A stretch of 64,000 nucleotides of DNA from Emydura subglobosa (lineage: Eukaryota > Chordata > Testudines > Chelidae), in contig ML679956.1 in the NCBI GenBank assembly GCA_007922225.1, positions 75,862,095 through 75,926,094 on the forward strand, read 5' to 3'. The translations under genes were made by a program, and so were the position numbers. Positions 1 through 9,749 of this stretch are shown piece after piece. Each line of letters begins with the position of its first letter. Position 1 is the first letter of the stretch. The notes beneath the pieces were generated by a model, which was not told where the DNA came from, made no database searches, and worked only from the letters and a program-made list of their open reading frames with translations.

Positions 1-970
1 GTTCTCATTATCGTATGAGCAAAGGGCGGCAGAACTGTGCTGAGCCTGTTCGGATGGAAGGGTCACTATCTGAACCAAACTGGCTCAGACCCCAGAGCCC
101 TGTGAAGGTAGCTAGGCGGTGAGGGAGGGTAGTTCTGTTTGGGAGTGTGGGCTCTGCTCAAAAGCCCAAAACATGGTTTATTCCCGCTCCAATTCAAAGA
201 CAGAGCTAATTAAGATTCCATTAGAAGTCTTTTTTGTTTTGTTAAGTGCTCGCTAGAGCTGAAATCATCTACCCTGCCCAGCTTCAGCCCCGAGGTTCAC
301 CCGCTGAGAGCTGACAATCACCGAGAGTTGGGTGGAACCTCAAGACCCTGACTCTCGAAGGTCACAGTGGAGAAGCAGGTGGTAACAGAAGGTGATGGTG
401 GGCAGCAGAGCCACTGGCAGGGTGGCCCGCAGAGCAATGAGTGGCCAGGGGAGCAACCCTTGGGGCAGCCAGATAGTGGCGTGAGCAAGGTGCCTTCTTC
501 TTCTTCGCCCCACACAACCGGGGTGGGAGGTGAACTCTACAACTACACCTCTAGCCTCTGGGTCTGACCTGACTAAGGACAACATGCGTGAGTGGACTGC
601 TGTGAGGGGAGGGGCACATTAAAAGAACTTCTTCTTGCTGGACTTAAGAATGTGAGGCAAAAGGAAACTGCCCCACGCACTCTGGGGCGCGGGTTTTGTT
701 CATGGTTTTATGCGTGTGAATCCTGCTGGTGACATTTTCCCAAGTCAATGCCAGGTTACTTCTCCCCTTTTATTAAACGTCTCTTTGCTACACTCAGTCT
801 CTGTGCTTGTGTGAGGGGAAGTGTTGCCTCTAGAGGCCCCCAAGGGGTGGTGTGTGATTGTCCCATTGGGTAGGGGCTCGAGCCACTTTTGTGTTGTATT
901 GTGGGAAGGAAATCCTAGATATTGAACCCAGCCTCTGTTGCTGCTGACTCCGACTGGCAGAAGAGTTACA
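1..970 (+). mobile_element. LTR-like segment (solo LTR candidate)
   Basis: This non-coding stretch looks like the long terminal repeat of a retroelement. An ATTAAA poly(A)-type hexamer lies at 772-777 and is followed by a T/C-rich, GTGT-containing stretch like an R-U5 region. The segment appears to end in TTACA at 966-970, where CR1-like sequence begins. I recognise the general look of turtle LTRs but could not define the 5' edge or a target-site duplication, so the left boundary may lie outside the window. Short open frames in both directions (for example 340-585 minus) have no recognisable domain. Confidence 0.4.
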
Positions 971-1090
971 TAAGGAATAATTTTTTAATGGTGAGAGTAA
1001 TTAACTATTGGAACAGTTTACCAAGAGTTGTGGCTGATTCTCGATCACTGGCAATTTTTATATCAGGATTGGATGTTGTTCTAAAAGATC
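971..1090 (+). mobile_element. CR1 LINE, C-terminal RT fragment
   Basis: The plus-strand translation contains VINYWNSLPRVV followed by a degenerate tail. This is the conserved F/Y-WN-SLP block near the end of CR1 ORF2. The fragment is short, heavily diverged and lacks a clear 3' UTR. It directly abuts the LTR-like segment, so the LTR may have inserted into this CR1. Confidence 0.65.
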
Positions 1091-1335
1091 TACTCTTTGC
1101 GTATTTGCTTTTGTGTGTTAGTGTGCATCTGTGTATGTGTGTCCATGTCTCTGTGTCTGAGTGTTGGGTTTTTTTTGTGCACGCACATTCCTATGCGATT
1201 GTGTGTCATTGTGTGCATGTGTGTGTTGGAACGTATCTCGCTATATTTGTCTGCTGCTTTGTGTGTGTCTGTGTTTTTGTATATCGGTGTGTGTGTCTTT
1301 GTGGTTGGTGTCTGTGTTTGTCTCTTGCTTCAAAC
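1091..1335. repeat. Degenerate GT-rich low-complexity tract
   Basis: The plus strand is dominated by imperfect TGTG/TGTC runs, an eroded dinucleotide-type repeat. The Cys/Val/Leu-rich open frames here (922-1362 and 1097-1468 plus) are a by-product of the composition and are not called as genes. Confidence 0.7.
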
Positions 1336-1558
1336 ATCTTTCCTGCACAGGTGCAGTACTGAACTCTGGCTGAAAACTGGCTCCTTCCAGAAGGAGGCAT
1401 TCCTGGTTTTAATTAACATGGGCCCTTTCTTCCTTTCTGTCTATTACATTCTCAAGTTAATTGGATAATTTTGAACATGTTAATTAAAACTGAAATTAAT
1501 AAAAAGGGGGTGAGGAGCAGGCTAACTCAATTGTCAACGTTATTGGTGCTGCTGGGAG

Positions 1559-1699
1559 CTGCAGTCTAGAGACACCTCAGTCTGAACTCATCAAAGGGAT
1601 AAGAACAAACAGCAGACACAGCTGTTGATGCGCATTACCTGCAGTCTAGAGACACCTGAGTCTGAACTCATCAAAAGGATAATAACAAACAGCAGACAC
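1559..1699. repeat. Direct tandem duplication, period 80 bp
   Basis: A 61-bp block at 1559-1619 recurs at 1639-1699 with only a few substitutions. Both copies start CTGCAGTCTAGAGACACCT and end AACAGCAGACAC. The 19 bp between copies are not repeated. This is a local duplication with no family assignment. Confidence 0.85.
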
Positions 1700-3190
1700 C
1701 TGTTGGAGGAGGGTGACGCTAGAAGCACTTTCAACTCTCTCACCTTCCTGGACCCACCACAACCCCAGCAAGTGTCACCAGAATTTTATTCCACCTTCTC
1801 AATGCGAATCAGTTCTGAACAGTCACAGTTATGACATTGGCCACCCGGGACACTGCACCCTGCTCGCAGAAATGCCCCAGAGGCCCTCAGACGGGATGGC
1901 CACGGGAGACCTCATAAAAACCGAGACACAAAAGAAAATGGAATGGACCTTCATTGTTTCAATTCACAGCAGAGTCCTTCCAGAAAAACAAACAATGCCG
2001 GGGTCGCCGCTCCTGTGCCCCACAGTGCAGCATGCATCCAGCAGGGGGCAGCCTCAGCAACGTTTCATGCAACGTTCATCTTCCACTCTATTAACCACCC
2101 TGAGAGCCACGCCAGGGAACTGCGGGGGGCACTTTAGCTCTGAATGAATGAGCGCTGCTCCACTGGGTGCCATGGTAGGCATTGTGCTCTGGACAGGCAC
2201 CATGACTCCCTGGTGGCACGGGGGTGAGAGAGCGGGAGCAGTTAGCTTCAGCCTTGTAAGAAGGTGCAGCATACGCCCCCCTCAGGGCTGGCCAGTTCTT
2301 CTGGCTAGCCCATCGCAGGATGAGGCCAATCCTCCCACAGCCCATCTCCTTTCCAGTGAGTCTTCTCGACAATGGCCTGTTGGGGCCACTCACCCTCCCC
2401 TTCCGTGAGTTTCTGACGGTATAAAAAAGGAGAATTCCCCCAGTTGCCCTGCTGGAATTCTTAACCCGTGACTCGGAAGGAGCCAGGGTGTGAACGTGCA
2501 AAGGCAACACTCTTCAAGAACCAGCCTTCGGAAAGTAACTTCCCTTTCTCCCTCCAGGGCTGTCCTAACAGTCCTCACAGCCCTCACATGAACCACGCAT
2601 GGGGAGGAGGGCTCATTGATAGCCCCGAATAACTGACAGTTCTGTTGTGGTGTTTGCCTGCACTATAAGATTGGGATGACCTGTGAGACTCCAAGGGAAA
2701 AGTGGGATATAATAGAGAAAAAGAACATTCCCTCTCCCCACCTGACACAAGGCTGAGAGAAAGATTTTCTGCTACTCACTTTTATTCTCTTGTTCTGTTG
2801 AGGGAAAGCTAAGGCAAAGAGGTGGACCTTGCGCTTGGACTCATTTCAATTTCCTGAGGAAGGGAGTTCTGCAGGTGTGTATTGGCCACATGGAAGGCTC
2901 TGTCTCCATCTCCATCTCTTATGATCCTTACTCTCATCTTGTGGATAGTCTATTGTTTCTGAGGAGTGTAACAGTTGAGGAAGGTCTTGTTTGTGGAGGG
3001 AAAGGTAGGTCGTCTCACAGGTAGCTTGGTCTAAAAGTAGGACCATGACTTTGAGCTGAGTCTAATGTTTACTGCTTTTGTAACACCCGTCGAAAACACT
3101 TTCATTGTTATATTACATTAGCATCTGCTGGGCCTCCAGTGTGCTTGGTGTTGTATGGGCAAGAGTTGTAAAATTCATAGGCAAGAGTTG
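1700..3190. other. No recognised feature
   Basis: About 1.5 kb without a recognisable gene or repeat. Overlapping short open frames exist on both strands (for example 1713-2147 plus and 2091-2510 minus), but they overlap each other and show no domain, splice-bounded exon or homology I can recognise. The last 100 bases before 3190 may belong to the CR1 that follows. Confidence 0.5.
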
Positions 3191-3194
3191 TAGA

Positions 3195-5444
3195 CCAAGC
3201 TGGATGAGCAAGCATCTCAGACAGAAAGCAGAAAGCCTACAAGGAGTGGAAGATGGGAGGGATCAGCAAGGAAAGCTACCTCTTGGAGGTCAGAACATGT
3301 AGGGATAAAGTGAGAAATGCCAAAAGCCAAGTAGAGTTTGACCCTGCAAAGAGAATTAAAACCGATAGTAAAAGGTTCTATAGCCATATAAATAAGAAGA
3401 AAACAAAGAAAGAAGAAATGGGGTCACTAAGCACTGAGGATGGGGTTAATCTAGTCATGGTCCAATATCTAAACAAATACTTTGCCTCTGTTTTTATGAG
3501 GCTAATGAAGAGTTTAGGAATAGTGGCAGGGTGGCTAATGGGAATAGGGATATGGAGGTAGAAATTACCACATCTGAGGTAGAAGCCAAACTCAAATAGC
3601 TTAATGGGACTAAATCAGGGGGCCCAGATAATCTCCATCCAACAATATTAAAGGAACTGGAACATGAAATTGCAAGCCCATTAGCAAGGATTTTTAATGA
3701 ATCTGTAAACTCAGGGGTTGTATCATCTGACTGGAGAATTGCTAACGTAGAAAAATAGTGGTCTGGCCTGTTAGTTTGACATTAGTAGTATGTGAGGTCT
3801 TGGAGAAAAATTTGAAAGAGAAAGTAAAGAAGGACATTTTACAAAAGATAGATCATGTCAGACCAACCCAATCTCCTTTGAAAAGTTAGCCTTTTCAGAC
3901 AAAGGGAATGCAGTGGATCTAATTTACCAAGATTTCAGTCAGGCATTTGACACGGTTCCACATGGGGAATTATTAGTTAAATTGGAAAATATGGGGATTA
4001 ATATGAAAATTGGAAGGTGGATAAAGAACTGGTTAAAGGGGAGACTACAACGGGTCATACTGAAAGGTGAACTGTCAAACTGGAGGGAAGTTACCAGTGA
4101 AGTTCCTCAGGTATCGGTCGTGGGGTTGATCTTATTTAACCTTTTTATTACTGACCTTAGCACAAAAAGTGGGAGTATGCTAATAACATTGTGGATGACA
4201 AAAAGTTGGGAGGTATTGCTAATCCAGAGAAAGACCAGGATATCATACAAGAAGATCTGGATGACCTTGTGAACTTGAGCAATAGAAATAGGGTGAAATG
4301 TAATAGTGGAAAGTGCCAGGTCACCCATTTAGGGACTAATGGCAAGAATTTTTGCTATAAGGTGGGGACACATCAGTTGGAAATGACAGAGGAGGAGAAG
4401 GACCTGGGCGTATTGGTTAATCACAGGCTGACTATGAGCTGCCAATGTGATATGGCCGTGAAAAAAGCTAATGCAGTCCTAGGATGCATCAGGCGAGGTG
4501 TTTTCAGTAGAGATAGGGAGGTGTTAGTAGCATTATACAAGGCACTGGTGAGACCTCATCTGGAATACTGTGTGCAATTTTGGTCTCCCATGTTTAAGAA
4601 AGATGCATTCAAACTGACTGGAACAGATGCAGAGAAGAGCTACTAGGATGATCCAAGGAATGGAAAACCTGCCTTATGAGTAGAGACTCAAAGAGCTTGT
4701 CTTGTTTAGCTTAACCAAAAGAAGGATGAGGGGAGATATGATTGCTCTCTATAAATACATCAGAGGGATAAATACCAGGGAGGGAGAGGAATATTTAAGT
4801 TCAGCACCAATGTGGACACAAGAACTAATGGATATAAACTGGCCATTAGGAAGTTTAGACTTGAAATTAGATGTAGATTTCTAACCATCAGAGGAGTGAA
4901 GTTCTGGAACAGCCTTCCCAGAGCAGCAGTGGGAGCTAAAAACCTAGCTGGCTTCAAGACTGAGCTTGAGAAGTTAATGGAGGGGATGGTCTGATGGGAC
5001 AGCCTAGTTTGGCAATTAACTGATCTTTGACTACTGGTGGTAGATATGCCAATGGCCTGTGATGGGATGTTACATGGGGTGGGTTCTGAGTTATTTCAGA
5101 GAATTCTTTCCAGGTGTCTGGCTGGTGAGTCTTGCCCACATGCTCAGGATTTAGTTGATCGCCATATTTGGGGTCAGGAAGGGATTTTCCCCCAGGGTAG
5201 ATAGGCAAAGGCTCTTAGAATTTTTCGCCTTCCTCGGCAGCATGGACCATGGGTCACTTGCTGGTGGATTCTCTGTACCTGGAAGTCTTTAAACCATGAT
5301 TTGAGGACTTCAGTAACTCAGTCAGAGCTCAGAGGTCTATCAGAGGAGTGGGTGGGTGAGGTTCTGTGGCCTGCGTTGTGCAGGAGGTCAGACTAGATGA
5401 TCATAATGATCCCTTCTGACCTTAAAGTCTATGAGTGTAATGAA
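3195..5444 (+). mobile_element. CR1 LINE, 5'-truncated, ORF2 plus 3' UTR
   Basis: This is the longest plus-strand CR1 in the window, about 2.2 kb. It carries the end of the endonuclease/linker part, most of the reverse transcriptase, the C-terminal region and the 3' UTR. Full-length CR1 elements run to several kb with an upstream ORF1 and an endonuclease domain; those are missing, which is the usual 5' truncation of target-primed reverse transcription. The 3' UTR ends near 5,400-5,440 with ACTAGATGATCATAATGATC and a short TCTATGAGTG-type tail, a typical CR1 terminus. Reading frames shift several times and contain stops, so the copy is dead. A SINE fragment follows directly (5445-5605). Confidence 0.93.
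3253..4994 (+). pseudogene. CR1 ORF2 reverse transcriptase, broken
   Basis: Frames at 3253-3561, 3913-4272, 4191-4646, 4702-4884 and 4812-4994 together follow the order of CR1 ORF2. Recognisable blocks are GPDNLHP in the finger region (near 3,620), DFSQAFDTVPH in the palm (near 3,930), VDDKKLGG at the position of the catalytic F/Y-ADD box (near 4,190), EEEKDLGVLV, then RPHLEYCVQFWSP and FWNSLPRA in the C-terminal part. The first position of the ADD box reads Val here. At least four frame changes plus in-frame stops separate the blocks. The protein would have made cDNA from CR1 RNA at a nicked target; this copy cannot. Confidence 0.9.
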
Positions 5445-5605
5445 AGCCAGCCAGGAGCCAAAGAGCTTAGAGTCTAAGCGTACAAGATGAGGGAGATGAA
5501 ACAGGCAGAGACAGGTGAAGGCACACAACAAATCAGTCATAGAACTGGGACTAGAACTTGGCTCCAGAGGTTTAGGGCACCCAGAGCATAGGGTTGCGTC
5601 CCTGA
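5445..5605 (-). mobile_element. MIR-like CORE-SINE fragment
   Basis: On the plus strand the sequence reads AAGAGCTTAGAGTCTAAG, a diverged core, then GAACTGGGACTAGAACTTGG. This is the reverse complement of the tRNA-derived SINE that recurs through this window. The left part is absent because the CR1 3' end abuts it, so the CR1 may have inserted into or next to this SINE. Confidence 0.6.
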
Positions 5606-5607
5606 TC

Positions 5608-6515
5608 ATCTTAGCCTTTCCTCCATGAATTTATCTAGTTCTTTTTTTGAATCCAGTTATACTTTTGGCCGTTACAACATCCCCTGGCAGTGAGTGCCAC
5701 AGGTTGGCTGTGCATTTTGCGAAGTACTTTCTTGTGTTAGTTTTAAACATGCTGCCTATTAATTTAATTGGGTGACTCTGGTTCTTGTGTTATGTGAAGA
5801 TGTAAATAACACTCCCTTCTTATTGACTTCCTCCACACCAGTCATGATTTTATAGACCTCTGTCATGTCCCCCCTTAGTCATCTCTTCTTTAAGCTGAAG
5901 TCCCAGGGCTTGTCTACACTAGCACTTATGCCAGCCAAACTTTTGTCACTCAGAGGCGTGAAAACCCCACCCCCTGAGCGACATAGGTTTTGCCGACATA
6001 AGTGCTTGTGTGAACAGACGCTCTCTCGTGTCGACATATCGCAGCTACACAAGTGCTCTTACAGCGGCACACCTGTACCGATACAGCTGTGCCGCTGTCA
6101 GTTTTAAGTGTAGACTATCCCCCAGTCTTTGTAATCTTTCTTCATATAGAAGCTGTTCCATACCCCTAATCATTTTTGTTGCCCTTCTCTGTACCTTTTC
6201 CATTTCTGATATATCTTTTTTGAGATGTGGCGACCAGAACTGCATGCAGTATTCAAGGTGTGGGCAGACCATGGATTTATATGATGGCATTGTGATATTT
6301 TCTGTCTTATTATCTATTCCTTTCCTAATGGTTCCTAACATTCTGTTAGCTCTTTTGACTGCTGCTTCACACTGAGCTGATGTTTTCAGTGAATTATTCG
6401 CCATGGCACCAAGATCTCTTTCTTGAGTGGTAACAGTTAAGTTAGACCCCATCACTTTGTGTGTATCGTAGCGATTATGTTTTCCAGTGTCCATTACTTT
6501 GCACTTTCAGAGCAA
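5608..6515 (-). mobile_element. CR1 LINE 3' portion with nested MITE
   Basis: The minus-strand frame at 6045-6494 contains TTQERDLGAM, a run of AAVKRANRMLGTIRKGI, then CPHLEYCMQFWSPHLKKDI, the C-terminal region of CR1 ORF2. The copy is truncated near 6,515 on its 5' side and its 3' part extends to about 5,608. A short DNA transposon at 5907-6120 splits it, so the last ~35 residues of the apparent open frame are transposon sequence and not CR1. Confidence 0.9.
5907..6120. mobile_element. hAT-like MITE nested in CR1
   Basis: The 214-bp insert has imperfect terminal inverted repeats: GGCTTGTCTACACT at the left and, read in reverse complement, GGATAGTCTACACT at the right. It is flanked by a 5-bp direct CCCAG (5902-5906 and 6121-6125). 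Removing it restores a continuous CR1 match. The interior contains the ACATAAGTG/GACATA motifs shared by other GTCTACACT elements here. It has no coding capacity. Confidence 0.8.
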
Positions 6516-6657
6516 GGCACCTTTGTTACACTTTGCAAAGCGGGCTGACCTAATGTGGATCAGCTGGAGTTTGTTCAGGGCTTGCGTATTGTTTGCTAGG
6601 CATAGAGCATTGTAATAATTAAACCTGGAAGTGATGAAAACATGAATCGTTGTGACT

Positions 6658-6905
6658 TGCAATTTAGACTATAGGGGTGTGAATAGCCGGGCACACCGAC
6701 ATATGGTGCCATAACTCCCCGGGTGGACGCAACGGGCATGAACTAAAAGGTTCCTAATTTGCATTAGTGTAGCCCTCATCAAAGAGGCTACATTAATGCC
6801 AAGTAGGAACCTGTTTGTTCACACCCATATCATGGAGTTGCACTGCAGCACTTTGGTGCATACTGCTGTTTGCTTTCCCAGAGTCCAAACTGTAGGCCAT
6901 TGTAG
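6658..6905. mobile_element. Palindromic MITE
   Basis: A large imperfect inverted repeat. The left arm contains GGTTCCTAATTTGCATTAG and the right arm ATTAATGCCAAGTAGGAACC. Outer arms include GGGGTGTGAATA on the left and TTCACACCCATA on the right. There is no open frame. Its shape is that of a non-autonomous DNA transposon; the superfamily is uncertain. Confidence 0.7.
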
Positions 6906-7420
6906 ATGAGCCTTTAGGAAATCAGTGGTGCTGGCGGCAGCAGCTACATCTGTGCCCTTGTACCTCACTAGTCTGTTAGCAAAAGAATGGGAACTTATGC
7001 AAATTAATTACTGATTTGGACACCGCTTACCCGTATCTATCAATGAGGCAGGTTTGTCTAAACCAAACAGTTTTATTTAGGGGAGAAACAATCAATTTGG
7101 GAGATAAGGTGCTTGGGGGTTATCAACAACAGGCAGGCATAAAACCAAGGATCCTTACAACAAGACAAGTCAGGGTCAAAGGGAGAACAAAATGTCTTTA
7201 ATGTTATGGTATTTCTTCACCCCAGGGGTGAAGACCACTGATGTTGGCTCGACCAGACAGGATCAGGAGTGGATCACTGATCAGGAACAAGTCCTTCGGG
7301 ATTAGGAACAGGTGAGTAAACCTTGATATCAACAGTCTAGATCAGCTTCTTCCTCTAGGTCGGACTGGTGATGATGGTAAGGACAGGCTGCCCACAGCAC
7401 TCATGAGCTCCAATAGATGA
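6906..7420. other. No recognised feature
   Basis: About 500 bp with no gene. The stretch CAGTTTTATTTAGGGG at 7068-7083 could be a reversed poly(A)-signal region of an old LTR, but nothing else supports that. Confidence 0.4.
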
Positions 7421-7424
7421 AGAT

Positions 7425-7880
7425 GGCACTAGGGTGTGGAAGACCGTAGTTCAAATCCCCCACTTTAGAGCAGGGACTTGAACCCAGGTTTCCCTCCCCA
7501 CAGAGGTGACTGCCCTGACTCCTGGGGTATTGGGTGCTCAAGGTGGGCTTTTCTCAGTCTCTCCTGCAGAAGCTGTTCCACTTTCCACTTTCTCTCTTGC
7601 TCTCTCTGCTCCAAAGAATATTGAAGTATTTATACAAATCTTCAACAGGAGCAATTGAGAGAGACTTCCCCAGAATAGCTTAGTGGGTTGGGCACTCCTC
7701 TGGAAAGGAGTGCACCCAGCTTCCAGTCCCTGCTTCAGTTAATATTTAATTATTTATACAAAGTAGAACAGCTTCAACAGGCGAGACAGAGAGGATCCCA
7801 GAACAGCCTATTTAGCCTGGTGAGTATTGGGTATAACAAGGTGACCTCCTCCTATTGTTTTGGGAATGCTGTTTCCAAAT
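7425..7880. mobile_element. Clustered tRNA-like SINE units, mixed orientation
   Basis: Several tRNA-like pieces sit together. TAGTTCAAATCCCC (7449-7462) resembles a B-box on the plus strand and is followed closely by GGGACTTGAACCCAGG in the opposite sense. A second plus-strand head starts near 7,672 with AGAATAGCTTAGTGGGTTGG and carries TTCCAGTCCCTGCTTCAG. Repeated ATTATTTATACAAAGT/ATCTTCAACAGG modules lie between heads. No intact tRNA cloverleaf is present, so these are SINE-derived and not tRNA genes. Confidence 0.6.
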
Positions 7881-7895
7881 TTCCTTTGCTTTTAA

Positions 7896-7915
7896 TAAAA
7901 AAAAAAAAAAAAAGT
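7896..7915. repeat. Poly(A) tract
   Basis: An A-rich run of about 18 bases following TTTTAAT. It may be the tail of the SINE cluster just upstream. Confidence 0.8.
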
Positions 7916-8740
7916 AGTTAAAATGCCCAAAATTGCAATGAAAGAATTCCTTTTGGGTTGAACAAAATATTTCATCCAACCCAAAATCATTTTTTTTCTT
8001 TGTTTTTGCTTTATTTTTCTGAGACAATGGAAAGGTTTTCGATTCAGGTTATCCCATATGATTATTTTTCCCCACTTTGGCCAAAGAAGTGAAAAAATTG
8101 ATGATTTTTCGCATCACTCTTTCACTCTTTCGCATCACTGTGGCCTGTGAGCTAAAAGCATCTTTAAAAACTGAGGCGGAATGAACAAATTCTCCGAAAA
8201 CCAAACACAAAAATCGTTTAATGTAAAACATGAATTCTGAATTAGGTGTAATGTAAGTTCTGGTTCTGAATACAGTTTTCTTGGCTTGGAGCCTGACTTC
8301 CTAACAAGAAAGAAATGCTGCTCACTTAACTTTCACGTTTAGATCAAAACTACGACCTTCTTCAGAAAAGTAGGGTAGATACAAAAATGCTTTGATGGAT
8401 TAAAAGCCACCTTCTGCCAGCATTCTGTGGTTGCTTCTGTTTATGGAAAAAGAGAAAAAATACCGTAACCAAAAAACTCAAAGCAGTGAAAGGAACACGT
8501 ATGGGACTCCTCTTGTTAATTGTTTCAGGTGGTACTGTGTTTCTAAATGTCAGTGTAATTTGTTGTAGATCAAACAGCTCAATCCATGTTTTCAGTATTG
8601 AATGGAGAAATTGCTGTACGGCATGAGACCCCGCTAGTCCATGTTCTTTCTCTGACACGGGCCAACACCAGCTGCTTCCCGGGAAGGTGCAAGAAACTCC
8701 ACTGTTGTCAGATGTGGGATAATCTTCCCCATATGAAGGT
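7916..8740. other. AT-rich segment, no gene recognised
   Basis: The first ~320 bp are rich in TTTTTC/GAAAAA motifs and loosely resemble the AT-rich elements at 36.0 and 59.2 kb, but I could not define ends. The rest, including the 127-codon minus-strand frame at 8362-8745, shows no recognisable domain. Confidence 0.4.
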
Positions 8741-8744
8741 CTCA

Positions 8745-9030
8745 TCCTAATCCCTAGTAGTTAGAGATTGATTTAAATCCAGAATCACGAGGCTTTATAT
8801 CCCCTCCAAAACTTTTGTTAGCATTAACTATTATAACAGTGGCTGGCTTTGCTCTCTGTAGAAATGTCCAATCCCTCTTTGAAGCTTGCTAAATTCGTGG
8901 CCTCACGGACATCCTGTGGCAATGAGTTGCACAGCCTAAGTATCTGCAGGATTAAAAAGGAACTCCTTTTATCAGTTTTGAATTGCCACCTTTCAATTGT
9001 TTTACCACTAAGAGCAGCAGTACTTTCTTT
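8745..9030 (-). mobile_element. CR1 LINE 3' fragment
   Basis: In reverse complement this reads through a CR1-type C-terminal block: GGCTGTGCAACTCATTGCC matches the W/C-NSLP region, followed by a diverged sequence equivalent to DVREATNLASFKEGLD. The 3' UTR contains ATATAAAGCCTCGTG. The copy is old and frame-shifted. Confidence 0.75.
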
Positions 9031-9149
9031 TTGACAAAATCAAATCAAATCATCTTGGAAGTGGGAAAATCTTGCATTAGAAATTGCCCAGGCACCTAAA
9101 CTAAGGGGAAGGGGGATTTATTAGCTAACTCATCTATTTGCCATCTCCA

Positions 9150-9310
9150 GTGCAAGATTCTCCATCCTAGAGCCGTTTCCAGTGCTTTGTCTGGTCCGGT
9201 TTTAAGTCTACAAGTAGTGAGATTTCCAGAACTTCTGTTGGAAGATTATGCAACAGCCACATCAATCTAACAATTTAGATTTAATTTCTCTTAGATCCAA
9301 ACCTTATCGC
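9150..9310 (-). mobile_element. CR1-like fragment, old
   Basis: The plus-strand phrases CAGTGCTTTGTCTGGTCCGG and CTTCTGTTGGAAGATTATGC correspond to the reverse complement of a CR1 3' region seen again at 26.5 and 50.4 kb. It is short and poorly preserved. Confidence 0.5.
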
Positions 9311-9735
9311 AGTGCTCCATCCCCATTTCACTTCAAAACTGGGTTACTGTACTATGTATGCACTCTATATGGGAGACCATCTACATAGGAGATGCATCAT
9401 TTTGGAAACTATTTAGAAGCTGCTATTAAGGAAGAAAGCAGCTGTGAGGCAGTGTTACTTGATGGATGTTTATTACACCTGGCCTTCAGGTAATGCTCCG
9501 ATTCCTGTTTGCATCTGGGGGCAGCTCAACTTGTTGAGTATGGTCTATAAAGTCCCAAATTGTTTGGATTTTGACTGTCACCACAAACAATTCTCACTCA
9601 AAGACTGGCCAAGGCAGTTGGCGGAGCTCAGCTGAATTGCTCAAGTGAGGTCTCCAGCTATAAAGGTCGGGGTGCAGGTGGAAAGCATGCTTGATGAAGC
9701 ATGCTTGATGCTTGAGAGCATGCTATGTCAGCCAT
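9311..9735. other. No recognised feature
   Basis: No gene or clear repeat, apart from a small local duplication of AAGCATGCTTGATG around 9,684-9,712. Confidence 0.5.
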
Positions 9736-9749
9736 AGAAGCAGCATAAG

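Noticed and set aside
922..1362. 146-codon plus-strand frame
   Set aside because: Its first part is CR1 RT remnant and the rest is a GT-rich low-complexity tract giving Cys/Val-rich nonsense.
2091..2510. 139-codon minus-strand frame
   Set aside because: No domain or exon-like boundary; several other frames overlap it.
7449..7760. Functional tRNA genes
   Set aside because: B-box-like motifs exist, but no acceptor or anticodon stems pair; these are SINE heads.
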